This document shows, one piece after another, positions 57,636 to 64,000 of a stretch of DNA of 64,000 nucleotides; position 1 is the stretch's first letter, and every line of letters begins with the position of its first letter. The position numbers were made by a program, and so were the translations under genes. The notes under the pieces are model-generated. The model saw nothing but the letters and a program-made list of their open reading frames with translations. It did not search any database and was not told where the DNA came from. Where the stretch lies: positions 434,001 to 498,000 of the forward strand of contig NZ_LT906450.1 in assembly GCF_900187265.1 (NCBI RefSeq). Reading direction: 5' to 3'. Source of the DNA: Rhodococcus rhodochrous (GTDB lineage: Bacteria; Actinomycetota; Actinomycetes; Mycobacteriales; Mycobacteriaceae).

Positions 57636-57701
57636 TTCTCCAGCGTACCGCCGTGCGTGGTCCTCGCACGTGGTTCGCCTGCCCCGCGTAGCGTTTCCGG
57701 C

Positions 57702-58178
57702 ATGAGCGACACCACATCCTCCCTCGAATCCAGGCTGCGGACGGACCTGACCGCAGCGATGAAGGACAAGGACAAACTGCGGACCGAGACCCTCCGGATG
57801 CTGCTCGCGGCGGTCCGGAACGAGGCGGTGTCCGGCAAGGAGGCGCGTGAGCTGTCCGACGACGAGGTGCTCGAGGTCCTCGCGAAGGAGTCGAAGAAGC
57901 GGGGCGAGGCCGCCGAGGTCTACACCGAGAACGGCCGCGGTGAGCTCGCAGCCAAGGAGCACGCCGAGGCGCGCATCATCGACGAGTATCTGCCCACCCC
58001 GCTGACCGATGCCGAGCTCGTCGATGTCGTCGACACCGCCCTCGCGCGCGTCGCGGAGGAGATCGGCGCGCGTCCGGGTCCGAAGAACATGGGCCAGGTG
58101 ATGAAGGCCGCCACCGAGATCGCGGCAGGGAAGGCCGACGGCAAGCGCCTGTCCGCGGCCGTGCGTTCACGCCTGTAA
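57702..58178 (+). CDS. GatB/YqeY-domain protein
   Basis: 158 residues. N-terminal helix SLESRLRTDLTAAMKDKDKL with TETLRMLLAAVRNEA, and the C-terminal YqeY part GQVMKAATEIAAGKADGKRL. Related to the C-terminal tRNA-binding domain of GatB; cellular role unclear. A TAGCGT -10-like element 7 bp before the ATG suggests a leaderless transcript. Confidence 0.92.
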   Translation: MSDTTSSLESRLRTDLTAAMKDKDKLRTETLRMLLAAVRNEAVSGKEARELSDDEVLEVLAKESKKRGEAAEVYTENGRGELAAKEHAEARIIDEYLPTPLTDAELVDVVDTALARVAEEIGARPGPKNMGQVMKAATEIAAGKADGKRLSAAVRSRL

Positions 58179-58183
58179 CCGAA

Positions 58184-58243
58184 ACGGCCGTGCAGCTCCG
58201 GTCGACCGTCACGAGGACGGGGCGACGGGAACTGCACGGCCGT
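58184..58243. terminator. Shared terminator of yqeY and ponA2
   Basis: ACGGCCGTGCAG (58184-58195) and CTGCACGGCCGT (58232-58243) are perfectly complementary across a 36-nt loop that contains a further short stem. Located between the two convergent stops. Confidence 0.65.
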
Positions 58244-58257
58244 GGAAGCCCTGCGGC

Positions 58258-60702
58258 TCAGTTGTCGGGGCGACTCGGTGTCGTCGTGGGAGTGGAGTCC
58301 TCGTCCGCCGGCGGACTCGACTCGCTCTGCTCGAGCTCACGTCCCGGGATGGGTGCGGGCGTCGACCGCCGGGTCGTGTCGGGCACCTCGCGGTCGCGTG
58401 GGCGGGCCGGGGTTGCGCTCGTGGTGGGAGCCACGCGGACCGATCCGTCGCTGATGAACAGCGTGACCGTCGAGCCCGGGACGGCCGAGCCGCTCGGGGA
58501 CGTACCCGTCACCGTTCCGGCGCGTTCCTCACCGGCGATCGTCGCCTCCGAGACCGAGAATCCGGCCTCCTGCAGCCGCTGCATCGCGCGGTCCTTCGGC
58601 AGGCCCGTGACGTCCGGGACCTGGGCGTTGCCCGCGCCGCGGACGTACCGGGGATCGGGGGCGGGCAGTTCGATGGGGCCGAACTTGTTCGCCACCGGCA
58701 GCATCGCCGAGAACCATGTCCGCGCCGGTTCGGTACCGCCGAAGAGGTTGCCGTCGTAGCAGGGGCGGACCGGACCCGAGCAGATCTGGCCGGGGGTGGG
58801 GGAGTCGCCGTAGGTGTAGACCACACCGGCGAACCGGTTGGTGAAGCCGAGGAAGGCCGACGACATGTGCGATTCCGTCGTACCGGTCTTCGCCGCGACC
58901 GGCAGGTTCCAGCCCACCGATCCCGCGGCACCCGAGGCGGTACCGCCGGCGGCGGTGTCCTTGCTCATCGCCGTGGCGAGGGTGTCGGCGAGGCCGGGCT
59001 CGACCACCTGCTCGCAGGCCTGCTGCGTGATCGGTACGGGCTTGCCCTCGCGGTCGAAGACCTCCTCGATCGGGCTGGGCGGGCACCACTTGCCGTGCGA
59101 GGCGAGGGTCGCCGCGACGTTCGACAGTTCGAGCGCGTTGATCCACGTCGGGCCGAGCGTGTACGAGCCGAGGTGCTGGTCCTTCTGCATCTCGGCCATC
59201 GACTGGTCGCCGAAGCCGGAGGTGCGCGGCTGCAGGTATGAACGCAGACCCAGGCGCACCGACATGTCGACGGCCGCGTCGACGCCGGTGGCCTCGATGA
59301 GCTTGACGAACGCCGTGTTCGGCGACTGTGCCAGCGCGTCGGTCACCGACAGTCGCGACGGATACGGTGCGGCGTTCTCGACGCAGTAGTAGTTGGCCGG
59401 GCAGCCGCGGGCGCCGCCGTCGCCCAGACCGCGGGCGTTGTAGCGGGACGGGACGTCGAGCACGGCCGAGGTGCCCAGGCCCTGTTCCATGGCGGCGGCG
59501 ACGGTGAATATCTTGAAGATCGACCCGGCGCCGTGACCGGCCAGCGAGTAGGGCTGCGGCTGGACCGTCTCCTTGGCCTCGGCGTCGAGGCCGAACTTGC
59601 GGCTCGACCCCATGGCGAGGACCTTGTGCGAATCCTGGCCCGGCTCGATCACGTTCATCACCGAGGCCACGTCGTCGACGGTGGGGCTGGTGAACCGGTC
59701 GAGCGATTCCTTGACGGAGTTCTGGACCTCGGGGTCGAGGGTCGTGCGGATGAGATATCCGCCCCGGTCGATCTGCTCGCGCGACAGGCCGGAGTTCTCG
59801 AGGTACTGCAGCGCGTACTCGCAGAAGTAGCCGCGGTCGTCGGCGGCGATGCAGCCGCGGGGGAGCGTGTTGGGCTCGGGCAGCACGCCGAGCGGCAGTT
59901 CCTTCGCGGCGCGGATCTCGTCGGCGCGCTCGGGGATGTTGTCGATCATCGTGTCGAGCACGATGTTGCGACGGGTGAGTACGCCGTCGGGATTGGTGTA
60001 CGGGTTCAGCGCCGAGCTGGACTGCACCATGCCCGCGAGCATCGCGGCCTGCGGGATGTTCAGGTCCTTCGCGTCGATGCCGAAGTAGGTCTGGGCGGCG
60101 TCCTGGATGCCGAACGAACCGTTGCCGAAGGGGACGAGGTTCAGATAGCGGGTGAGGATCTCGTCCTTGGTGAGCTGATCGTCGAGGGTCAGCGCCATGC
60201 GGATCTCACGGATCTTGCGGGCCGGCGTCGTCTCGATCGCCGCGCGGCGTTCGGCGTCGGTCTTCGCGATCACGTGCAGCAGGTAGTTCTTGACGTACTG
60301 CTGGTCGATCGTGGAGGCGCCCTGCTCGACCTGACCGCTCGTGGTGTTGGTGAGGAACGCGCGGATGGTGCCCTGCCAGTCGACGCCCTGGTGCTCGGGG
60401 AACCGCTTGTCCTCGATCGAGACGATCGCCAGTTTCATCTCGTTCGAGATCTGGTCGCTGGGCACCTCGAAGCGACGCTGGTCGTAGAGCCACGCGATCG
60501 GCTCACCCGCCTTGTCGACCATGGTCGTCACGGCTGGGACGACACCTTCGACGAGCTCTGCGGAACTGTTGTCGACGGTGTCCGCGGCGCGGTTCGAGAC
60601 GTACCCGAATCCACCCGCGGCCGGGAAGAGCATCCCTGCTACGAGAACGCCGCCGAGGGCCGTGCAACCAGCGAGCTTCGCCACCGTTCTTCGGATCGAC
60701 AC
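58258..60702 (-). CDS. ponA2: Bifunctional class A penicillin-binding protein PonA2 with PASTA domain
   Basis: 814 residues. N-terminal membrane anchor (about 8-32), GT51 glycosyltransferase with EDKRFPEHQGVDW and GASTIDQQYVKNYL, transpeptidase with active-site Ser394 (GSIFK), SPN and Lys605 (KTGTT), then a PASTA domain (about 680-745, VPDVTGLPKDRAMQRLQEAG) and a Pro/Thr/Arg-rich tail. Polymerises and cross-links peptidoglycan. GTG start with a TAGTGT -10-like element 6 bp upstream, so perhaps leaderless. Divergent from whiB4, as in mycobacteria. Confidence 0.96.
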   Translation of the reverse strand: MSIRRTVAKLAGCTALGGVLVAGMLFPAAGGFGYVSNRAADTVDNSSAELVEGVVPAVTTMVDKAGEPIAWLYDQRRFEVPSDQISNEMKLAIVSIEDKRFPEHQGVDWQGTIRAFLTNTTSGQVEQGASTIDQQYVKNYLLHVIAKTDAERRAAIETTPARKIREIRMALTLDDQLTKDEILTRYLNLVPFGNGSFGIQDAAQTYFGIDAKDLNIPQAAMLAGMVQSSSALNPYTNPDGVLTRRNIVLDTMIDNIPERADEIRAAKELPLGVLPEPNTLPRGCIAADDRGYFCEYALQYLENSGLSREQIDRGGYLIRTTLDPEVQNSVKESLDRFTSPTVDDVASVMNVIEPGQDSHKVLAMGSSRKFGLDAEAKETVQPQPYSLAGHGAGSIFKIFTVAAAMEQGLGTSAVLDVPSRYNARGLGDGGARGCPANYYCVENAAPYPSRLSVTDALAQSPNTAFVKLIEATGVDAAVDMSVRLGLRSYLQPRTSGFGDQSMAEMQKDQHLGSYTLGPTWINALELSNVAATLASHGKWCPPSPIEEVFDREGKPVPITQQACEQVVEPGLADTLATAMSKDTAAGGTASGAAGSVGWNLPVAAKTGTTESHMSSAFLGFTNRFAGVVYTYGDSPTPGQICSGPVRPCYDGNLFGGTEPARTWFSAMLPVANKFGPIELPAPDPRYVRGAGNAQVPDVTGLPKDRAMQRLQEAGFSVSEATIAGEERAGTVTGTSPSGSAVPGSTVTLFISDGSVRVAPTTSATPARPRDREVPDTTRRSTPAPIPGRELEQSESSPPADEDSTPTTTPSRPDN

Positions 60703-60829
60703 GCCTACACACTACGTGGCGGGGGACCGGCCGGCGGTTTCCAGGGAGCGGGCGTGGCACGACGGGCGCTGTGAAAACGCCTCCGACGTGCAACTTTGTA
60801 CGTACGTACCAGAAAAGGTTTCGTTCGCC

Positions 60830-60858
60830 TTGCGCGTGGGCATCAGTTTACCTAGATT
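60830..60858 (+). promoter_or_regulatory. Likely whiB4 promoter
   Basis: TTGCGC (60830-60835), 17-bp spacer, TAGATT (60853-60858), about 120 bp before the whiB4 ATG, leaving a 5' UTR of about 110 nt. A GTACGTACGTAC palindrome lies upstream near 60798-60809. Confidence 0.45.
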
Positions 60859-60977
60859 GAGACATCAGTGTGACGCAGATAACACCTTGACGGGCAGGTT
60901 TCGCGCCGTCGCGGCACACGGGCGGCGCAGACCTCGAACACCGCGAACCGGCGTTCGGAAAGTAAAGGGGCAACTGA

Positions 60978-61301
60978 ATGCACATGACCACCCCGACGAC
61001 CCGACTCGACGTCGACCAGGCCGAAGCGCGCATCGCTTGGGTCTCCAAGGCTCGCTGCCGCGAAGTCGATCCCGATGAACTGTTCGTGCGTGGCGCAGCG
61101 CAGCGCAAGGCTGCGGTGATCTGCCGGCACTGCCCGGTGATGCTCGAGTGCGGGGCGGACGCCCTCGACAACCGTGTCGAGTTCGGCGTGTGGGGAGGCA
61201 TGACGGAGCGGCAGCGTCGTGCTCTCCTCAAGCAGCATCCCGAGGTCGAGTCCTGGGCCGATTTCTTCCAGGCGCAGCGACAGCACCAGAGCGCGGTCTA
61301 G
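60978..61301 (+). CDS. whiB4: WhiB-family iron-sulfur transcription factor WhiB4
   Basis: 107 residues. Four cluster-binding Cys (27, 49, 52, 58: KARC, ICRHC, LEC) and the G-V-W-G-G turn at 70-74, followed by the basic DNA-binding tail TERQRRALLKQ. Holds a redox-sensitive 4Fe-4S cluster and controls antioxidant genes (known for WhiB4). ATG with AAAGGGG; ATG 60984 is an alternative. Context with ponA2 and the ArsA pair fixes the paralogue. Confidence 0.95.
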   Translation: MHMTTPTTRLDVDQAEARIAWVSKARCREVDPDELFVRGAAQRKAAVICRHCPVMLECGADALDNRVEFGVWGGMTERQRRALLKQHPEVESWADFFQAQRQHQSAV

Positions 61302-61336
61302 TCACCACCTCACCGGTACACGAACCGCCGAGATCA

Positions 61337-61367
61337 TGACCCGCGAGACATCACGCCTCGCGGGTCA
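61337..61367. terminator. Shared terminator of whiB4 and the ArsA operon
   Basis: TGACCCGCGAG and CTCGCGGGTCA form a perfect 11-bp stem; the ArsA stop codon (61351-61353) lies in its 9-nt loop. Confidence 0.7.
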
Positions 61368-62481
61368 ATTGCTCGCCCACCGCCCGCAGCGCCTCGAGAT
61401 CCGAGACCTCGAAGGGCAGCGAGGGCACCCCGACCACGGGGACGGCAGGGTTCGCCGCGGTGAAGTTGCGTAGCAACCGCAGCTCCCGCTCGGCGATCAC
61501 GGCCCGGTGCGCGTGGATGCGGAGAACGGCCTCAGCGGCCTTGGCGTCCACGCCCTCCTCCTCGGCGAGCTGATCCGCTGCGGTGAGGGCGTGATCGGAC
61601 GGCAGCGCCGACAGTGTCGGATGGGTGCGGTTGAGCACCAGGCCCGACAGCGGCATGCGATCGCCCGAGAGTCGCTCGACGAAGAACGACGCCTCGCGCA
61701 GGGCATCGGGTTCGGGTGCCGCGACCACCATGAAGTGGGTTCCCGGCTGCTGCAGCAACCGGTAGGTGCGGTTGGCGCGCTCGCGGAAACCCCCGAACAT
61801 CGAGTCCAGCGACTGCACGAAGGCCGACGCGTCCGACAGCATCTGGCTCCCGACGATCGTCGAGACCGCCTTGAGCGCGAGCCCCATCGCGCCCGTCACC
61901 AGGCGGCCGAAGCCACGTCCGGGTGCCGTGAAGATCCGGATCATCCGGCCGTCGAGGAACGCCCCGAGCCGCTGGGGAGCGTCGAGGAAGTCGAGTGCGT
62001 TCCGGGACGGCGGGGTGTCGACGATGATGAGATCCCACTCGTCGCTCTGCGCGAGCTGACCGAGCTTCTCCATCGCCATGTACTCCTGCGTGCCGGAGAA
62101 CGACGACGCCACGGTCTGATAGAAGGGGTTGTCGAGGATCTGCTGCGCCTTCTCCGGCGTCGAGTGCTCGAGCACCATGTCGTCGAAGGTACGACGCATG
62201 TTGAGCATCATCGCGTGCAGCTCGCCCTTCGCCTCCGGCCCGAGCTCCACCTTCTGCGGTGAATTGTCGAGCGAGGCGACCCCGAGGGCCTGTGCCAGTC
62301 GCCGCGCAGGGTCGATCGTGAGCACCACGACGCTGCGGCCCCGCTCGGCCGCGCGCAACGCGAGCGCCGCGGCGGTGGTCGTCTTGCCGACACCGCCCGA
62401 CCCGCAGCACACGATCACCCGGGACGAGCGGTCGTCCAGGATGCGGGCGACGTCGAGGACCTTCCGGATCGGTGCGCTCAT
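61351..62481 (-). CDS. ArsA/Get3-family ATPase (second gene, Rv3680-like)
   Basis: 376 residues. Deviant Walker [21 protein letters not shown], switch II-like [16 protein letters not shown], and a C-terminal adenine-binding part. ArsA-like proteins act as dimeric ATPases; here it would pair with the product of the overlapping gene (ATGA). In mycobacteria the pair is linked to glycerol and antibiotic tolerance, as I recall. No ArsB pump is present. Confidence 0.92.
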   Translation of the reverse strand: MSAPIRKVLDVARILDDRSSRVIVCCGSGGVGKTTTAAALALRAAERGRSVVVLTIDPARRLAQALGVASLDNSPQKVELGPEAKGELHAMMLNMRRTFDDMVLEHSTPEKAQQILDNPFYQTVASSFSGTQEYMAMEKLGQLAQSDEWDLIIVDTPPSRNALDFLDAPQRLGAFLDGRMIRIFTAPGRGFGRLVTGAMGLALKAVSTIVGSQMLSDASAFVQSLDSMFGGFRERANRTYRLLQQPGTHFMVVAAPEPDALREASFFVERLSGDRMPLSGLVLNRTHPTLSALPSDHALTAADQLAEEEGVDAKAAEAVLRIHAHRAVIAERELRLLRNFTAANPAVPVVGVPSLPFEVSDLEALRAVGEQLTREA

Positions 62482-63491
62482 CGGACACCCTGCTCGGCGA
62501 GGACGTCGGCGAGTTCGTAGAGGCCACCGAGATCGACACCGTCGGCGAGGGCCGGTAGGGACATGCGTGCCACCTTCACTTCGTCGAGTTGAGCGGCGCT
62601 CACCTGTTGCGCCTGGAGTACCGCGGCGTGCTCGATGGTCTCGGTCAGCAGGCCGGCGAAATCGTCGTCGGAGAGCTTGACGGACACCTTCTCCAGGGTC
62701 GTCCGGATCGCGGGCCCGGCGATGCGGCCGGCGGCGACGTCGTCGACGAGTTCCTCGGGCAGGTGTTCGGGGGCGGTGCGGTTGACGATCACCGTGCCCA
62801 TCCGGAGGTCGGCGGCCTCGAGTTCCTCCACCGCGTCGGCCGTCTCCTGCACGGGCAGTGCCTCGAGCAGGGTCACCAGGTGGACGACGGTCTGATCGGA
62901 GTGCAGCAGCCGGACCACGCCCTCGCTCTGCGACCGGATCGGACCGGACTTCGCGAGGTCGGCCATGGCCTTGGTGACATCGAGGAAGCTGCCGATGCGG
63001 CCGGTGGGCGGGGAATCGACGACGACCGCGTCGTAGACAGGGGTGCCCGTCGCGTCGGTCCGCACCACGGTCTCCTTGATCTTGCCGGTGAGGATCACGT
63101 CGCGCAGACCCGGCGCGAGCGTGGTCACGAACTCGATCGCGCCCATCCGCCGCATCGCGCGACCTGCGAATCCGAGGTTGTAGAACATGTCGAGGTATTC
63201 GAGGAAGGCCGCCTCGATGTCGATCGCGAGAGCCGATACCTCACCGCCACCCGGCGCGGTCGCGATCTTCGTCTCGACCGGCGGGAGCGGCGGCACGTCG
63301 AACAGTTGCGCGATGCCCTGACGTCCCTCGGTCTCGACGAGCAGGACCTTGCGACCTCCGGCGGCGAGCGCCAGCGCGAGCGCCGCGGCCACGGTGGACT
63401 TCCCGGTGCCACCCTTGCCGGACACGAAGTGCAGTCGCGCCTGGGCGGCGCCTGCCGGCCATTCGCCGGAATGTGATGTCGGAGATGCCAC
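62478..63491 (-). CDS. ArsA/Get3-family ATPase (first gene, Rv3679-like)
   Basis: 337 residues. Deviant Walker [51 protein letters not shown]. Clearly similar to remembered Rv3679 ([20 protein letters not shown] region). GTG 63491 is taken; GTG 63497 is possible, and TATAGG about 8-12 bp upstream suggests a nearly leaderless mRNA. Forms an operon with the second ATPase. Confidence 0.92.
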   Translation of the reverse strand: MASPTSHSGEWPAGAAQARLHFVSGKGGTGKSTVAAALALALAAGGRKVLLVETEGRQGIAQLFDVPPLPPVETKIATAPGGGEVSALAIDIEAAFLEYLDMFYNLGFAGRAMRRMGAIEFVTTLAPGLRDVILTGKIKETVVRTDATGTPVYDAVVVDSPPTGRIGSFLDVTKAMADLAKSGPIRSQSEGVVRLLHSDQTVVHLVTLLEALPVQETADAVEELEAADLRMGTVIVNRTAPEHLPEELVDDVAAGRIAGPAIRTTLEKVSVKLSDDDFAGLLTETIEHAAVLQAQQVSAAQLDEVKVARMSLPALADGVDLGGLYELADVLAEQGVR

Positions 63492-63544
63492 GATCACGAG
63501 CCTATAAGTCGTGGACGGTGAACGGTGCCGGATAGGGTCAGGAC

Positions 63545-63709
63545 ATGAGTGAAACCACCACATGGGAATACGCAACCGTGCCGCTGCTCACGCACGCGAC
63601 CAAGCAGATCCTCGACCAGTGGGGTGCCGACGGTTGGGAGCTCGTCACCGTCCTGCCCGGCCCCACCGGTGAGCAGCACGTCGCCTACCTCAAGCGTCCG
63701 AAGGGCTGA
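63545..63709 (+). CDS. DUF4177 small protein (Rv3678A-like)
   Basis: 54 residues. Contains TWEYATVPLLTH near the start and QWGADGWELVTVLPG, the DUF4177 signature, then a short C-terminus. Function unknown. Start 53 bp from the divergent ArsA gene; -10-like TAGGGT 6 bp before the ATG suggests a leaderless message. ridA follows 3 bp after the stop. Confidence 0.88.
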   Translation: MSETTTWEYATVPLLTHATKQILDQWGADGWELVTVLPGPTGEQHVAYLKRPKG

Positions 63710-63712
63710 TCC

Positions 63713-64000
63713 GTGTCGCACAACACCTGGAGCGAACGCCTGACCGAACTCGGCATCACCCTGCCGCCGGTCGCCGCCCCGGTGGCGGCCTACGTGCCGG
63801 CCGTCCGCAACGGCGACGTCGTCTACACCTCCGGTCAGCTGCCGCTGGTCGACGGGAAGCTGACGCACACCGGCAAGGTGGGCGCCGAGGTGTCGGCGGA
63901 GGAGGCGAAGACCGCGGCCCGCACCGCCGCGCTCAACGCGCTCGCCGCCGTCGACGATCTCGTCGGACTCGACAACATCGCGAGCGTCGTGAAGGTCGTG
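63713..64000 (+). CDS. RidA-family protein (truncated by window edge)
   Basis: The first 96 codons are visible. MSHNTWSERLTELGITLPPV, then AYVPAVRNGDVVYTSGQLPL and a KTAARTAALNALAAVDD helix are typical of the RidA/YjgF/UK114 family, most like the longer bacterial group with an N-terminal extension. RidA deaminates reactive enamines and imines; the conserved active-site Arg should lie beyond the edge. GTG start 3 bp after the DUF4177 stop. Confidence 0.93.
   Translation, partial: MSHNTWSERLTELGITLPPVAAPVAAYVPAVRNGDVVYTSGQLPLVDGKLTHTGKVGAEVSAEEAKTAARTAALNALAAVDDLVGLDNIASVVKVV

Noticed and set aside
56832-57701. Plus-strand extension upstream of yqeY
   Set aside because: It runs antisense through the metallophosphoesterase; the family N-terminus starts at ATG 57702.

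Overview
The window looks like chromosome from a mycolic-acid actinobacterium, most likely Rhodococcus. The evidence is high G+C with strong G/C third positions, frequent GTG/TTG starts, many 4-bp start/stop overlaps, WhiB4, the MurT/GatD pair, PonA2, paired ArsA-like ATPases, an Mce-associated protein and a dense set of lipid and steroid enzymes. Several blocks match the gene order I remember from Mycobacterium tuberculosis: the Rv3715c-Rv3720 neighbourhood (recR, ebfC, SRPBCC, FAD oxidoreductase, methyltransferase), Rv3712-Rv3713 (murT-gatD) and Rv3678c-Rv3684 at the right end. No insertion sequence, prophage, integrase, CRISPR array or rRNA gene was seen. One tRNA gene is present (Pro, CGG).

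Layout. 1-8.7 kb: edge-truncated MFS pump, an IT-like permease, FUSC exporter, a 33-codon membrane peptide, a small membrane protein, a NarL/LiaS-type two-component pair and a GntR/UTRA regulator. 9-12.5 kb: fadA-fadB beta-oxidation operon. 12.5-19 kb: SAM methyltransferase plus FAD oxidoreductase (the pair that makes 10-methyl branched fatty acids in relatives), SRPBCC protein, ebfC-recR, and TetR plus MFS pump with an 18-bp perfect palindrome. 19-26.5 kb: two DUF2236/MpaB oxygenase-like genes around an aldehyde dehydrogenase and a GntR regulator, then an operon of a double-TetR regulator, zinc alcohol dehydrogenase and DUF4334 protein. 26.7-31 kb: nitronate monooxygenase-enoyl-CoA hydratase operon, FadD5-like ligase, Mce-associated protein. 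31-36 kb: membrane protein with PF10118 hydrolase, TetR-rhodanese, alpha/beta hydrolase behind a possible leader ORF. 35.7-39.9 kb: murT-gatD, EamA exporter, LysR regulator, PLDc_N/SHOCT protein. 40-46 kb: leuA with a Leu-codon leader peptide, secreted DUF4185 protein, ask-asd. 46-50.6 kb: TetR, Baeyer-Villiger-type monooxygenase, ChoD-like oxidase and acetoacetate-decarboxylase-like operon. 50.7-55.7 kb: Fur regulator, catalase, 20-codon membrane peptide, DUF457 protein, type II cholesterol oxidase behind a KstR-like box. 55.7-64 kb: YdcF protein, tRNA-Pro, metallophosphoesterase, YqeY, ponA2, whiB4, two ArsA ATPases, DUF4177 protein and RidA (truncated at the right edge).

Themes. Much of the window serves acyl-CoA, fatty-acid and sterol oxidation (fadA/fadB, FadD5-like ligase, enoyl-CoA hydratase, two unrelated cholesterol-oxidase-type flavoproteins). 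Other blocks serve cell-wall assembly and redox defence (murT/gatD, ponA2, whiB4, Fur-catalase). The most informative non-coding features are the leucine leader upstream of leuA, a 30-bp tandem repeat that triplicates the ribosome binding site and start codon of the ChoD-like gene, several perfect operator-like palindromes, and small membrane peptides that ordinary gene calling would miss. Assignments rest on reading motifs; no database search was run.
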